Shown: in pieces, positions 18,501-28,725 of the stretch
How the letters are laid out: each line of letters starts with the position of its first letter
Position numbering within the stretch: position 1 is the first letter of the stretch
Assembly (NCBI RefSeq): GCF_900156745.1
Contig: NZ_LT707065.1
Span: 620,001 to 684,000, forward strand
DNA: 64,000 bases
Origin: Achromobacter sp. MFA1 R4
Lineage (GTDB): Bacteria; Pseudomonadota; Gammaproteobacteria; Burkholderiales; Burkholderiaceae_B
Direction of reading: 5' to 3'
The notes under the pieces: model-generated
What the model was told of the DNA's origin: nothing
What the model saw: the letters and a program-made list of their open reading frames with translations, nothing else
Databases searched by the model: none
Position numbers and translations under genes: made by a program

Positions 18501-20537
18501 TTACAAAACTTGCTTGACGGTCTCGGCCACCTTGTCGGCGGTCAGCCCGAAGAACTTGAACAGGGCGCCAGCGGGCGCGGATTCGCCGTAGCGGTCGATG
18601 CCGACCACGGCGCCTTCCAGCCCCACGTACTTGTGCCAGAAGGCGGTCACGCCGGCTTCGACGGCCACGCGCGGCAGGCCCTTGGGCAGCACGGACTGCT
18701 TCCAGGCGGCGTCCTGCTTGTCGAAGACGTCGGTGCTGGGCATGGAGACCACGCGCACGGCGATGCCTTCCTTGGCAAGCTGGGCCTGCGCGTCCAGCGC
18801 GATGGCGACTTCCGAGCCGGTGGCGATGATGACGGCGCGGGCGCCGTCGGCGTCGCGCAGCACGTAGCCGCCGCGGGCGATGGCGTCCACGGTGGCCGCG
18901 TCGCGCTGCACGAAGGGCAGGTTCTGGCGCGACAGCAGGAGGGCCGTCGGGCCGCCGTCATGCACATCCATGCCGATGCTGGCCGGACGCGTCACGGCGG
19001 CGTTCCAGGCCACGGCGGTCTCGGCGGTATCGCAGGGGCGCCACAGCGACAGGTTGGGAATCAGGCGCAGGCTGGCCGCGTGTTCGATGGACTGGTGGGT
19101 CGGGCCGTCTTCGCCCAGGCCGATCGAGTCGTGCGTGAACACGTGGACGACGCGCTGCTTCATCAGCGCGGCCATGCGGATGGCGTTGCGCGAGTAGTCG
19201 GAGAACGTCAGGAACGTGCCGCCGAACGGCAGGTAGCCGCCGTGCAGCGCGATGCCGTTCATGATGGCGGCCATGCCGAATTCGCGCACGCCGTAGTTGA
19301 TGTGGCGGCCGAACTGGATGCCTTGTTCGCCGGCGCGGACGGCGGCGACGCCCTTCCAGTCGGTGAAGTTGGAGCCGGTCAGGTCGGCCGAGCCGCCCAG
19401 CATTTCCGGCAGCAGCGGCGCCAGCGCGGCGATCGCGAATTGCGAGGCCTTGCGGGTGGCGACGGTTTCGCCCTTTTCGAGGGTGGCGGCCAGGAAGGCC
19501 TTGAACTGGTCGGCGTAGCCGGCGGGCATTTCGCCCTTCATGCGGCGGGCGAATTCAGCGGCTTCGGCGGGGAATTCGGCGGCGTAGGCGTCAAAGCGCG
19601 ACTGCCATTCGGCCTGGGCTTGCTCGCCCTGCTTGCGGCCGTCCCAGCCGTCGTAGATGTCCTGCGGGATCTGGAAGGGTTCCGACGACCAGCCCAGCGC
19701 GGCGCGCGTGGCGGCGATTTCGTCCTTGCCCAGCGGGGCGCCGTGCACGTTGTGCGTGCCGGCCATGTTGGGCGAGCCCTTGCCGATCACGGTGCGGCAG
19801 ACGATGAGCGTGGGCTTTTCCGATTGCGAGCGCGCGGCCTTGATGGCGGCGTCCACGGCGGCGACGTCATGGCCGTCCACGCCGCGGATGACGTTCCAGC
19901 CGTAGCCTTCGAAGCGCTTGGCGGTGTCGTCGGCGAACCAGTGCTCGACGTGGCCGTCGATGGAGATGCCGTTGTCGTCGTACAGCACGACCAGCTTGCC
20001 CAGCTTGAGCGTGCCGGCCAGCGAGCACACTTCGTGCGAGATGCCTTCCATCAGGCAGCCGTCGCCCGTGAAGGCGTAGGTGTGGTGATCGACCAGGGTG
20101 TGGCCCGGCTTGTTGAATTCAGCAGCCAGCAGCGCTTCGGCCAGCGCCATGCCCACGGCATTGCCCAGGCCCTGGCCCAGCGGGCCGGTGGTGGTTTCCA
20201 CGCCCGGGGTGATGCCCACTTCGGGGTGGCCCGGCGTCTTGGAATGGAGCTGGCGGAAATTCTTGAGTTCTTCGATGGGCAGGTCGTAGCCCGTCAGGTG
20301 CAGCAGGGCGTAGATCAGCATCGAACCATGGCCGTTGGACAGCACGAAGCGGTCGCGGTTGGCCCAGGCGGGATCCTTGGGATTGTGGCGCAGGTTGCCG
20401 GCCCACAAGGCTTGGGCGATTTCCGCCATGCCCATGGGAGCACCCGGATGCCCGGAGTTCGCTTGTTGCACGGCATCCATCGCGAGGGCGCGGATGGCAT
20501 CCGCCAAGGCAAGTTTAGGGGCGGTCGGATTGCTCAT
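18501..20537 (-). CDS. tkt: Transketolase
   Basis: A 678-residue thiamine-diphosphate enzyme of the pentose phosphate pathway. The sequence opens with the typical [27 protein letters not shown], the ThDP motif GDGCLMEG..., and the second-domain [17 protein letters not shown], then a C-terminal domain with GSEVAIAL. First gene of tkt-gap-pgk, divergent from rsmE. The 206-base gap to rsmE must carry both promoters, but no clear consensus was read there. Confidence 0.97.
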   Translation of the reverse strand: MSNPTAPKLALADAIRALAMDAVQQANSGHPGAPMGMAEIAQALWAGNLRHNPKDPAWANRDRFVLSNGHGSMLIYALLHLTGYDLPIEELKNFRQLHSKTPGHPEVGITPGVETTTGPLGQGLGNAVGMALAEALLAAEFNKPGHTLVDHHTYAFTGDGCLMEGISHEVCSLAGTLKLGKLVVLYDDNGISIDGHVEHWFADDTAKRFEGYGWNVIRGVDGHDVAAVDAAIKAARSQSEKPTLIVCRTVIGKGSPNMAGTHNVHGAPLGKDEIAATRAALGWSSEPFQIPQDIYDGWDGRKQGEQAQAEWQSRFDAYAAEFPAEAAEFARRMKGEMPAGYADQFKAFLAATLEKGETVATRKASQFAIAALAPLLPEMLGGSADLTGSNFTDWKGVAAVRAGEQGIQFGRHINYGVREFGMAAIMNGIALHGGYLPFGGTFLTFSDYSRNAIRMAALMKQRVVHVFTHDSIGLGEDGPTHQSIEHAASLRLIPNLSLWRPCDTAETAVAWNAAVTRPASIGMDVHDGGPTALLLSRQNLPFVQRDAATVDAIARGGYVLRDADGARAVIIATGSEVAIALDAQAQLAKEGIAVRVVSMPSTDVFDKQDAAWKQSVLPKGLPRVAVEAGVTAFWHKYVGLEGAVVGIDRYGESAPAGALFKFFGLTADKVAETVKQVL

Positions 20538-20743
20538 TCGGAAGGCTCTTTGAAACTGGCGCGCCTACGTTGGAAATAGGGCCAGTTGAGTAGGTTGCGA
20601 AGCAGGAGATTTTAGCATCAGGGGATTTCCCGGACGCCATCGCCCGGATGCCCTATGTAATCGGGGGTTTCCAAGGGAAAGGGGCGAGCGGTGGTAGGCT
20701 ACGCGTACTCGTCAGAACGCCCCGTTTCCCGCTACCTGCCCCC

Positions 20744-21502
20744 ATGCCCGCCCCCCGTTTCTATTGCGACGTTCCCCTGGCCGCCGGCGCCCGCATCGCC
20801 CTTCCCGACGCCCTAGCCCATCATGCCGTGCGCGTGCTGCGCCTGCGCGCCGGCGAGGCCATCACGCTGTTCAACGGCCTGGGCGGCGAATTTCCCGCGG
20901 TGCTGGAAATCGACGGCAAGGCGGGCTATGCCCAGCTTGGCGAGTTCAATCCCCGCGAGGCCGAACTGGGCGGACGCATCACGCTGGCGCAGGGCCTGCC
21001 CTCCGGCGACAAGATGGACTGGGTGGTGGAAAAGGCGGTGGAACTGGGCGCGGCGCGCGTCTGCCCCATCGCCGCGCAGCGCAGCGTGCTGCAATTGTCC
21101 GGCGCCCGGCTGGAAAAGCGCGTGGCGCACTGGCAGCGCATCGCGCAGTCGGCCGCCGAGCAATGCGGCCGCAACCGCCTTATGGCCGTGGATGCGCCGC
21201 AGGCGCTGGCCGACTGGCTGGCCCAGCCCGCCGACGGATTGCGGCTGCTCTGCCACCCCGAGGCCGACCAGGACCTGGCCGGCCTGCTGCAAGGCGGATC
21301 GGGGGCATCGGGGGCATCGGGGGCATCGGGCACGCAGGCCCTGACCCTGCTGATCGGCCCGGAAGGCGGATGGTCGGACAAGGAATTGGACGCGGCCCGC
21401 CAGGCGGGCGTGCAGGCCGTGCGCTTCGGTCCGCGCGTGCTGCGCACCGAGACGGCCGGACTGGCGCTGATTTCGGCGATCAGCGCGCTGCAGGGCTGGT
21501 AG
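20744..21502 (+). CDS. rsmE: 16S rRNA (uracil1498-N3)-methyltransferase RsmE
   Basis: A 252-residue SPOUT methyltransferase. The N-terminal PUA-like region begins MPAPRFYCDVPL and includes HHAVRVLRLRAGE; the trefoil-knot SAM site is LLIGPEGGWSDKEL ... FGPRVLRTETAGL, diagnostic for RsmE. ATG 20744 fits the family; the frame extends 32 codons upstream without homology. Between the two domains a 9-base unit is repeated three times in frame, giving a Gly-Ala-Ser run in the linker, unlikely to disturb catalysis. Confidence 0.95.
   Translation: MPAPRFYCDVPLAAGARIALPDALAHHAVRVLRLRAGEAITLFNGLGGEFPAVLEIDGKAGYAQLGEFNPREAELGGRITLAQGLPSGDKMDWVVEKAVELGAARVCPIAAQRSVLQLSGARLEKRVAHWQRIAQSAAEQCGRNRLMAVDAPQALADWLAQPADGLRLLCHPEADQDLAGLLQGGSGASGASGASGTQALTLLIGPEGGWSDKELDAARQAGVQAVRFGPRVLRTETAGLALISAISALQGW
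21301..21327 (+). repeat. In-frame 9-bp tandem repeat inside rsmE
   Basis: Three perfect copies of gggggcatc encode a (GAS)n linker between the PUA-like and SPOUT domains. The unit is a multiple of three, so copy-number change alters linker length without a frameshift. Confidence 0.9.
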
Positions 21503-21517
21503 TCCGGCCCGGCCGGA

Positions 21518-21985
21518 TCAGTCGTTTTCGCCGTACGGGGCCGCGGCCACGCCGGGCTCAGGATCGGGATGCTTGCCCGCGTGTTCGATCACGTAGGCAA
21601 AGACACGGCCGTTTTCGTGCGCGAAATCCGCGACGTCGGAACAGACGGTTTCGATGCGGACCGCGTCTTCTTCCAGCGCCGGATCGCCGGAATGCAGCCG
21701 GTACAGCCACAGCACCACGCCAGACTTGTGGTCCAGCACCGTGTCGCATAGGCAGTCGTACAGGGCATCCAGGTTGCCGCCGAAGTACTCGGGGAAATCC
21801 ACGGCCTTGACGATGGCGCGCAATACCGCCGAGCGGCTGCGGCAGGGGTCGCAATTGGCGACAAACAAGGACAGGCCAAGTTCGTGCGCGGCGTCCACCA
21901 CGGCCTTCTTGTCCAGCCCGTCGTGAGCCAGCGCTCCGCCGCGCATGAGCTGCCGCTGCAAAGTAGATTGGCCATTGCGCGTCAT
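21518..21985 (-). CDS. Barstar-family protein (ribonuclease inhibitor fold)
   Basis: A 155-residue protein with a barstar-like core: DFPEYFGGNLDALYDCLCD at about 63-81 matches the helix with which barstar covers the barnase active site. It is longer than barstar (about 90) because of an N-terminal extension (1-20) and an acidic, Pro-rich tail. No barnase-like gene is adjacent. Its ATG overlaps the patatin stop by 4 bases, so it is co-translated with a lipase-like gene. The target of inhibition is unknown. Confidence 0.85.
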   Translation of the reverse strand: MTRNGQSTLQRQLMRGGALAHDGLDKKAVVDAAHELGLSLFVANCDPCRSRSAVLRAIVKAVDFPEYFGGNLDALYDCLCDTVLDHKSGVVLWLYRLHSGDPALEEDAVRIETVCSDVADFAHENGRVFAYVIEHAGKHPDPEPGVAAAPYGEND

Positions 21986-23211
21986 GCCTGTGCCTCCCTG
22001 AAAAAGGCGATCACTTCGTCGTTACGCTGCATCGTATCGGCATAACCCAGTTCAATCAATCGCTTGGTGTAGCTCGCTTCGAAGAGGAGATAGGACATCA
22101 GCGCCCCTCCCCCCGGACGGCCTGGATCGGACGATACACCGAGTACGCGGAAAAGCGCACGCGCCTGGGCGGGCATGTCCTGCAAATGCTCGAGCGCCAT
22201 CAGGTCCAGCGACTGGCTGGGCGTGAGGGTCAGCACCTCGACGCGGCGCACGGCGGGCGGCGCGCCATTGGGGCCGGCGTGCTCCATCAGGTAGTTGATG
22301 CGCTCCAGGCGCTCGACGTCCGCCGACAGGCTGTCCAGGAAGATGCTGGACAGCGCGTGCCCGCCCACCTGGGCCAGCGACGGATACGGCGGCGAATCGG
22401 CGCGCGCCTCGGGGTGGGTGTCGTCGCGGTAGCCCGTGCCGATCACCAGCACCCGGTGCGCGCCCAGGTGAATGGCCGGGCTGATCGGCGCGAGCTGGCG
22501 CATCGAGCCGTCGCCGCACCATTCGCCCTTGCCGTGCACGTGCACCTGGCGGGCGGGAAAGACAAAGGGAATGGCCGACGACGCCATCAGGTGGTCGATA
22601 TTGATGGGCGTGGGTATCGCCAGCCGCAGATAGCGGTGCCAGGGCTCGATCCGGGTGTGCGCCTGGTAGAAGGTCAGGTGCTCGCCGCTGGTGTAGCCCG
22701 AGGCCGTGATGGCCAGCGCGGACAGCGCGCCGCCTTCCAGGTTGGACTGCAGGTTGCGAAAGTCCAGCACCCGCTCCAGCAGCGCCTGCATGGGGGCATT
22801 GTCCAGCAGGGAGTGCGGGCGCTTGCGCGTCAGGCCGGAGTACATCCAGCCCAGCGACAGCAGGCCCAGCCAGCGCACGCCCGTGCGGATCAGGCCGGGC
22901 GCGTCGGCCCGGTAGATCATGTCGGTGTTCAGCGACGACCACAGGCGGCGGATGCGGCGCACGCCCAGGTGGGGCCGGTCGGCGCGGCAGGCCAGCGCCG
23001 CGGCGTTGATGGCGCCGGCGGATGTGCCGCAGATGATGTCAAACGGGTTCTGAAAATGGGAATGCCAGTCCGGGTCCAGCAGCTCCATGATGGCGCTGAG
23101 CACGCCGACCTGGTAGGCGGCGCGCGCGCCGCCGCCCATCAGCACCAGGCCGGTGGGCGTGCGCGGGCACGCCCTGCCGGCCGGCGTCACTTCAACGCGG
23201 TGTATTGACAT
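21982..23211 (-). CDS. Patatin-like phospholipase family protein
   Basis: A 409-residue patatin-fold acyl hydrolase. The oxyanion loop GGGARAAYQVG is at 26-36, the nucleophile elbow GTSAG at 62-66 (Ser64), and the dyad partner at D234-G-S. There is no signal peptide. The C-terminal third is not part of the core fold. The start overlaps the maeB stop by 20 bases and the end overlaps the barstar gene, giving one transcription unit maeB-patatin-barstar. Substrate is probably a phospholipid or other acyl ester; not determinable here. Confidence 0.9.
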   Translation of the reverse strand: MSIHRVEVTPAGRACPRTPTGLVLMGGGARAAYQVGVLSAIMELLDPDWHSHFQNPFDIICGTSAGAINAAALACRADRPHLGVRRIRRLWSSLNTDMIYRADAPGLIRTGVRWLGLLSLGWMYSGLTRKRPHSLLDNAPMQALLERVLDFRNLQSNLEGGALSALAITASGYTSGEHLTFYQAHTRIEPWHRYLRLAIPTPINIDHLMASSAIPFVFPARQVHVHGKGEWCGDGSMRQLAPISPAIHLGAHRVLVIGTGYRDDTHPEARADSPPYPSLAQVGGHALSSIFLDSLSADVERLERINYLMEHAGPNGAPPAVRRVEVLTLTPSQSLDLMALEHLQDMPAQARALFRVLGVSSDPGRPGGGALMSYLLFEASYTKRLIELGYADTMQRNDEVIAFFREAQA

Positions 23212-25480
23212 CGACCACCGTCATCGCGGTCATGTTGACGATGCGGCGCACGGTGGAACTGGAGGTCAGGATATGCACCGGCGCGTTGCAGCCGAGCAGG
23301 AACGGGCCCACGGCCACGTTGCCGCCCGCCGCCGTCTTGAGCAGGTTGTAGGCGATGTTGCCGGAATCCACGTTCGGGCACACCAGCAGATTGGCCTCGC
23401 CCTTGAGCGTGGACGAAGGCAGGATGCGCATGCGCAGGGCCTCGTCCAGCGCGCAGTCGCCGTGCATTTCGCCGTCGATCTCAAGCTCGGGATCCATCTG
23501 GCGCACCAGTTCCAGCGCACGGCGCATCTTGGCGCCCGACGCCGAACTGCCCGAGCCGAAGTTCGACCGCGACAGCAGCGCTGCCTTGGGCGCCAGGTAC
23601 AGCCGGCGCATTTCGCGCGCGGCGGCCACGGTGAACTCGGCGATCTGTTCGGCCGAGGGCTCGTCGTTCACATGCGTGTCCACCAGCACCACCGTGCGCT
23701 CGTTGAGCAGCAGGATGTTCATGGCGGCGTACACATTGTGGCCCGGGCGGCGGCCGATGACTTCATCCACGAAACGCAGATGGTCGTGGTAGGCGCCGAC
23801 GGACCCGCAGACCATGCCGTCGGCATCGCCCAGGTGCACCATCATCGCGCCGATCAGCGTCATGCGGCGGCGCATTTCCACGCGCGCCATTTCCTTGGTG
23901 ATGCCGCGGCGGCACATGCGCTCCCAATAGGTGGTCCAGTACTGGTGGAAGCGTTCGTCGTATTCCGGGTTGGTGACCTCGACGTCTTCGCCCAGACGCA
24001 GGCGCAGGCCCAGCTTTTCGATGCGGGTCAGCAGCACCGACGGGCGGCCCACCAGGATGGGGCGGGCCAGGCCCTCGTCGACCACTACCTGCACGGCGCG
24101 CAGCACGCGCTCGTCTTCGCCTTCCGCGAACACGATGCGGGCGGGGCCGCCCTCGCGCACGATGCGTTTGGCCGCCGAGAACAGCGGCTTCATGAACGCG
24201 CCCGAGTGGTACACGAACTGCTGGAGCTGCTCTTCGTAGGCTTCCAGGTCGGCCAGCGGGCGCGTCGCCACGCCGCCTTCCATCGCGGCCTTGGCCACGG
24301 CCGGCGCAATGCGCACGATCAGGCGCGGGTCGAAAGGCTTGGGGATCAGGTATTCGGGACCGAACGAGATGTCGAACGTGCCGTAGGCCGCGGCCACGAC
24401 TTCGTTCTGTTCTTCCTCGGCCAGTTCGGCAATGGCGTACACCGCCGCCTTTTCCATTTCGCGGGTGATGGTCGTGGCGCCCACGTCCAGCGCGCCGCGG
24501 AAGATGTACGGAAAGCACAGCACGTTGTTGACCTGGTTCGGGTAGTCCGACCGGCCCGTGGCCATGACCACGTCGTCGCGCACGCCGTGCGCCACTTCCG
24601 GCAGGATTTCCGGCGTGGGGTTGGCCAGCGCCAGGATCAGCGGACGCGAACCCATCGCGGCCACCATTTCCGGCTTGAGCACGCCGCCGGCCGACAGGCC
24701 CAGGAACACGTCGGCGTCCTGGATCACCTCGGCCAGCTTGCGTGCGTCGGTCTTTTGCGCGAAGCGCGCCTTGTCCGGGTCCATCAGCGTGGTGCGGCCT
24801 TCGTAGACCACGCCTTCGATGTCGGTGACCCAGATGTTTTCCAGCGGCAGGCCCAGGTCCACCATCAGGTCCAGGCAGGCCAGCGCCGCGGCGCCCGCGC
24901 CCGACGTGACCACCTTGACCGTCTTGATGTCCTTGCCCACGACCTTCAGGCCGTTGATGAAGGCGGCCGACACGCAGATCGCCGTGCCGTGCTGGTCGTC
25001 GTGGAACACCGGAATGTTCATGCGCTCGCGCAGCTTGCGCTCCACCGTGAAGCACTCGGGCGCCTTGATGTCTTCCAGGTTGATGCCGCCGAAAGTGGCT
25101 TCCAGGCCGGCGATGATCTCGACCAGCTTATCCGGGTCGGTTTCGTTGATTTCGATGTCAAAGACATCCAGGCCGGCGAACTTCTTGAACAGCACGGCCT
25201 TGCCTTCCATCACCGGCTTGGAGGCCAGCGCGCCGATGTTGCCCAGGCCAAGCACCGCCGTGCCGTTGGTGATGACGCCCACCAGGTTGCCGCGCGCGGT
25301 GTAGCGGAACACATTGGCCGGATCGGCCACGATTTCCTCGCAGGCCGCCGCCACGCCGGGCGAGTACGCCAGCGCCAGGTCGCGCTGGTTCGTCAACTGC
25401 TTGGTGGGCGTGACAGAGATTTTGCCGGGGCGCCCGTGCTCGTGATATTCAAGGGCGGCTTTGCGAAGGTTGGCATCCAT
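23192..25480 (-). CDS. maeB: NADP-dependent malic enzyme, MaeB type
   Basis: A 762-residue two-domain protein. The N-terminal malic enzyme (about 1-400) has [27 protein letters not shown] and the Rossmann motif [14 protein letters not shown]; it decarboxylates malate to pyruvate. The C-terminal half (about 430-762) is a phosphotransacetylase-like domain thought to be regulatory (acetyl-CoA sensing), with GDADGMVCG and [12 protein letters not shown]. Length matches E. coli MaeB (759). ATG 25480 was chosen by the canonical [13 protein letters not shown] start; about 100 codons of open frame upstream lack homology. Confidence 0.96.
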   Translation of the reverse strand: MDANLRKAALEYHEHGRPGKISVTPTKQLTNQRDLALAYSPGVAAACEEIVADPANVFRYTARGNLVGVITNGTAVLGLGNIGALASKPVMEGKAVLFKKFAGLDVFDIEINETDPDKLVEIIAGLEATFGGINLEDIKAPECFTVERKLRERMNIPVFHDDQHGTAICVSAAFINGLKVVGKDIKTVKVVTSGAGAAALACLDLMVDLGLPLENIWVTDIEGVVYEGRTTLMDPDKARFAQKTDARKLAEVIQDADVFLGLSAGGVLKPEMVAAMGSRPLILALANPTPEILPEVAHGVRDDVVMATGRSDYPNQVNNVLCFPYIFRGALDVGATTITREMEKAAVYAIAELAEEEQNEVVAAAYGTFDISFGPEYLIPKPFDPRLIVRIAPAVAKAAMEGGVATRPLADLEAYEEQLQQFVYHSGAFMKPLFSAAKRIVREGGPARIVFAEGEDERVLRAVQVVVDEGLARPILVGRPSVLLTRIEKLGLRLRLGEDVEVTNPEYDERFHQYWTTYWERMCRRGITKEMARVEMRRRMTLIGAMMVHLGDADGMVCGSVGAYHDHLRFVDEVIGRRPGHNVYAAMNILLLNERTVVLVDTHVNDEPSAEQIAEFTVAAAREMRRLYLAPKAALLSRSNFGSGSSASGAKMRRALELVRQMDPELEIDGEMHGDCALDEALRMRILPSSTLKGEANLLVCPNVDSGNIAYNLLKTAAGGNVAVGPFLLGCNAPVHILTSSSTVRRIVNMTAMTVVDVNTPR

Positions 25481-25613
25481 AGGGCGGCTACTGGCTAGAG
25501 TGTGTGACACGGAAAGAGGAGGAATTCTATTCCCATGACGCGCCACGCGATACGGCACGCCTTTCTCTTTCTTGAGATCGAGCGCCGAAATTTTACAGAA
25601 AGCTGAATGATTT

Positions 25614-26525
25614 TCAGACTTCAGGCCACAGGATTTCAGGGAAGCAGCCGTCGGGATCGAACAGGCTCTTGACGCGTCCGTCCAGGCGGACGGTCGCCAG
25701 GCCAGGAGCGTCGGGCGCGGATCGGGCCGACGCGCCGCCGTCGGCATCGGCGCCGTTCCAGGCCGGCACATCGGCCAGCAACGCGCCATTCAGCCAGGCC
25801 AGCGTGCCGCCGTGGCCCAGCAGCAGCTGCGCCAGGTTGACGGTGGCCGGCGCCTCGGGCTTGAGCGCGTCCAGGCGGTAGCGGCCCAGCCAGTGATAGC
25901 CGTCGTGGGTCGCGAAGGCGTCGCCGCCGGACGCAAGCTGGAACAAGGCGGGCACCAGGCGCTGAACCGTGGCCGAGCGCAGCGGCTGGACGTCCGATTC
26001 GCCGAACGCCCCCAGCGTCTCTTCGACGCCATCGGCCAGCAGCACGTCCGCCCCCAGCAGGCCCGAGGCCGCGCAGCGTCCCGCCGGCCAGGGCGCCGGC
26101 GCCGCCACCCATTGGGCTAGCGTCATGTCGCCCGGCAGTCCGGCGAATTGCCGCAGGCCGGCGCGGGCCAACTCGGCCAGCGTCACGCCCGGCTGCGCGC
26201 GCCAGCGCGGCGCGGGGCCATCGAGCCGGGTCAAGCCGGTCAACAAGGCGGGGTCCACCCGCAGGCGCGGCCGGGCCGAGGGCGCGAACGGCCCGGCCGC
26301 GCCCTCCAGTTCCATGACCACGCGGTATTCGGCGCACAGCTTGCGCGCTTGCGCGGCGTCGGCGTCGCGGGCGGGCGTGAGGATGGCGCACGCGCCGTCC
26401 GGCCCGCCCTCGCCCAGGTCGCGGACCTGGCCCTGGCACACCAGCGCCAGGCGTTGCAGGAAGGCCGCCCAGGGCGTCTGGACCGGGCGACGGCCAAGGA
26501 GAAAGGCGCGCCGGGATGGCTGCAT
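25614..26525 (-). CDS. Putative FAD-binding oxidoreductase-like protein, degenerate
   Basis: A 303-residue protein that weakly resembles the substrate-side half of PCMH-type FAD oxidases: RLDGPAPRWRAQPGVTLAELARAGLRQFAGLPGD recalls the VxxGVxxxEL...PPGD region of D-lactate/glycolate oxidase subunits. The expected flavin-binding glycine segments are poorly kept, so FAD binding is doubtful. The N-terminus SRRAFLLGRR looks like a twin-arginine motif but lacks a good hydrophobic stretch after it. ATG 26525 lies 43 bases from the divergent aminotransferase start. Function unknown; family assignment is moderate at best. Confidence 0.55.
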   Translation of the reverse strand: MQPSRRAFLLGRRPVQTPWAAFLQRLALVCQGQVRDLGEGGPDGACAILTPARDADAAQARKLCAEYRVVMELEGAAGPFAPSARPRLRVDPALLTGLTRLDGPAPRWRAQPGVTLAELARAGLRQFAGLPGDMTLAQWVAAPAPWPAGRCAASGLLGADVLLADGVEETLGAFGESDVQPLRSATVQRLVPALFQLASGGDAFATHDGYHWLGRYRLDALKPEAPATVNLAQLLLGHGGTLAWLNGALLADVPAWNGADADGGASARSAPDAPGLATVRLDGRVKSLFDPDGCFPEILWPEV

Positions 26526-26568
26526 GACTACAATTCCTTTTTTGCTAGATGACGCTTTCGAGATTCCA

Positions 26569-27729
26569 ATGCCCCGCCTCGCCGACCGCACCCATGATTT
26601 CCTGACGTTCCAGGTAATGGAACTGTTCAAGCAGGCGCAGGCGCTGCAGGCGGCTGGCAAGGACATTATCAGCCTGGGCATCGGCGAACCGGACTTTACC
26701 GCGCCCCCCCAGGTCGTGGAAGCGCTGGACCGCGCCGCCCGCGCCGGGCTCAGCGGCTACAGCCCGGGCGCGGGGATCGCCCCGCTGCGCGAGGCCATCG
26801 CCCGCTTCTACCAGGAGCAGTTCGGCGCCTCGATCGACCCGCGCCGCGTGATCGTCACGGCAGGCGCCTCCGGCGCCCTGACGCTGGCCTGCGCGGCCCT
26901 GGTGAACCCGGGCGGCGAGGTGCTGATGCCCGACCCCTCCTACCCCGCCAACAGCAATTTCGTGCTGGCCGCGGGCGGCAGGCCGCGCCTGATTCCCAGT
27001 ACGGCGGAAAAGCGCTTCCAGTTGTCCGCCGCCGACGTGGCCCGGCATTGGACGCCCGCCACGCAAGGCGTGATGGTGGCCTCGCCCAGCAACCCCACCG
27101 GCACCTCCATCGCCCACGGCGAACTGGCCCAACTGCTGGCGCAGGTGCGCGAGCGCGACGGCTTTGCCATCGTCGACGAAATCTACCTCGGCCTGTCCTA
27201 TGACGGCCAGCCGCGGTCTGCGCTGACGCTGGACGACGACGTCATCGTGATCAACAGCTTCTCCAAGTATTTCCACATGACGGGCTGGCGCCTGGGCTGG
27301 ATGATCGTGCCCGAGGGCATGGTCGCGGCGGTGGAAAAGATCGCCTCCAGCCTGGCCATCTGCGCCCCCACCCTGGCCCAGCACGCCGCGCTGGCCTGCT
27401 TCACCCCCGCCGCGCTGAAGATCTTCGAACACCGCCGCGAAGCCTTCAAGCAGCGCCGCGACTACCTGCTGCCGGAGTTCGAGCGCCTGGGCATCGACGT
27501 GCCGGTCAAGCCGGACGGGGCCTTCTATATCTATGCCGACATCAGCAGCCTGGGCATGGACAGCGCCGCGTTCTCGCAGCGGCTGCTGCTGGAAGCGGGC
27601 GTGGCCGCCGTCCCGGGCCTGGACTTCGGCCCGGCGCATGCGGCGCACACCATGCGGTTCTCGTATGCCACCGGGCTGGACCGCCTGGAAGAGGCGGTGG
27701 CCCGGATGGGCGTGCTGCTGCAACGCTGA
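26569..27729 (+). CDS. PLP-dependent aminotransferase, class I/II
   Basis: A 386-residue fold-type I aminotransferase. Landmarks: ISLGIGEPDF near the N-terminus, VTAGASGALTL, SPSNPTGT, DEIYLGLSYDG, the Schiff-base lysine at 233 in NSFSKYFHMTGWRLGW, and the substrate-carboxylate Arg in MRFSYAT. Probably an aspartate/aromatic or alanine aminotransferase; specificity is not clear. ATG 26569 (MPRLADRTHDF) fits the family; an ATG 45 bases upstream would overlap the divergent gene and adds an odd leader. Confidence 0.9.
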   Translation: MPRLADRTHDFLTFQVMELFKQAQALQAAGKDIISLGIGEPDFTAPPQVVEALDRAARAGLSGYSPGAGIAPLREAIARFYQEQFGASIDPRRVIVTAGASGALTLACAALVNPGGEVLMPDPSYPANSNFVLAAGGRPRLIPSTAEKRFQLSAADVARHWTPATQGVMVASPSNPTGTSIAHGELAQLLAQVRERDGFAIVDEIYLGLSYDGQPRSALTLDDDVIVINSFSKYFHMTGWRLGWMIVPEGMVAAVEKIASSLAICAPTLAQHAALACFTPAALKIFEHRREAFKQRRDYLLPEFERLGIDVPVKPDGAFYIYADISSLGMDSAAFSQRLLLEAGVAAVPGLDFGPAHAAHTMRFSYATGLDRLEEAVARMGVLLQR

Positions 27730-27741
27730 CCCCCAAAGCCA

Positions 27742-27771
27742 AAGCGCGCCCGCGAGGGCGCGCTTCTTTGT
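27742..27771 (+). terminator. Intrinsic terminator of the aminotransferase gene
   Basis: A perfect 10-bp stem (aagcgcgccc / gggcgcgctt) with loop gcga, 12 bases after the stop, followed by ctttgt. Because the next gene is convergent and the flanks are A-rich on the other side, it may work in both directions. Confidence 0.8.
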
Positions 27772-27825
27772 AGAGCCGGGGGCATGGAACCGGCCATGGA
27801 GCGGGGCACGAGCCCGGGCGAAGAC

Positions 27826-28644
27826 TCAGTCGCGCGCGATGGCGATGCCGGACGCCAGCGCCAGGCGGCGGCGTTCCGCCTGCACCTTGGCGCCGTAGCC
27901 GTTGTCGTCCGGCCCGGTGGAACCCACGTAACAAGCCAGGCCGCCGTCCACGGAACCGCGCCGGTTGATGCAGTCGCGCAGGATGGTGGCGCCCACGCGG
28001 ATGTTGGCCGCGGGGTCCAGCGGATTCTTGCCGACCGCGTCGAACTTGTCCTGGTGGACACTGGTCATGACCTGCATCAGGCCCTGCGCGCCGACGTGGC
28101 TTTCCGCCAGCGGGTTGTAGCGCGACTCGATGGCGATCACGGCCAGCACCAGCAAGGGATCAAGCTGCTTTTCGCGGCTGACCTTGTACACGGTGTTCAG
28201 GAGCGGACCGGTCGCGTCATAGGCGACCTTGTACTTGCGCGAGATATAGTTGCGCAATGCTTCCGCCTGTGGCCCCGTGGCCGCCGAGGCGGGCGTCTTG
28301 GGCGCGGGCGGCGCGATACGGGCCGGCCCCAGCATGCCGGTGGCGTTGCTGGCGGGTGCGGCGGGAACGGCCATGGCAATGGCCGACGACGTGTCGGCAC
28401 CCAGTTCGGAGCCGGCTTCGGAATCGGAGCTGGCCTGCATGGACGAAGGCGCGAGGGCGGTCAACAAGGCTTTGTGCACTTGCAATGCCTGGTCGCGCAA
28501 ACCAGGCAGGGCGAATCCCATGCTTACCGTCACAATGACCGCAATGCCCAGGTAAACAGAGCAAATGCGCAGGGACTCGGCAAGATATTGGTGCACTCCT
28601 TGGGCCAAGTGCCTGAACAGGCTGGCCACTGACGCATCGGGCAT
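27826..28644 (-). CDS. Membrane-anchored lytic transglycosylase (SLT domain)
   Basis: A 272-residue protein with one membrane helix at about 28-50, a Ser/Ala/Pro-rich linker to about 125, and a C-terminal goose-lysozyme-like SLT domain. The catalytic Glu is E173 in AIESRYNP, followed by GAQGLMQVM and NIRVGATIL, all typical of family 1 transglycosylases, which cleave peptidoglycan to 1,6-anhydro products. A strong AGGAGG sits before ATG 28644. It is divergent from ubiD. A role in wall turnover or assembly of an envelope complex is possible. Confidence 0.92.
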   Translation of the reverse strand: MPDASVASLFRHLAQGVHQYLAESLRICSVYLGIAVIVTVSMGFALPGLRDQALQVHKALLTALAPSSMQASSDSEAGSELGADTSSAIAMAVPAAPASNATGMLGPARIAPPAPKTPASAATGPQAEALRNYISRKYKVAYDATGPLLNTVYKVSREKQLDPLLVLAVIAIESRYNPLAESHVGAQGLMQVMTSVHQDKFDAVGKNPLDPAANIRVGATILRDCINRRGSVDGGLACYVGSTGPDDNGYGAKVQAERRRLALASGIAIARD

Positions 28645-28725
28645 GGAACCTCCTGCGTAAAAAAGAGGGAGTCAATGTTAACCTCTCTTTGAACCTGAAA
28701 TGTAACCAAATAGCAGGGATCTGTA

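Noticed and set aside
18510-20579. Long plus-strand frame opposite tkt
   Set aside because: Antisense shadow of transketolase, with no start signal and biased composition.
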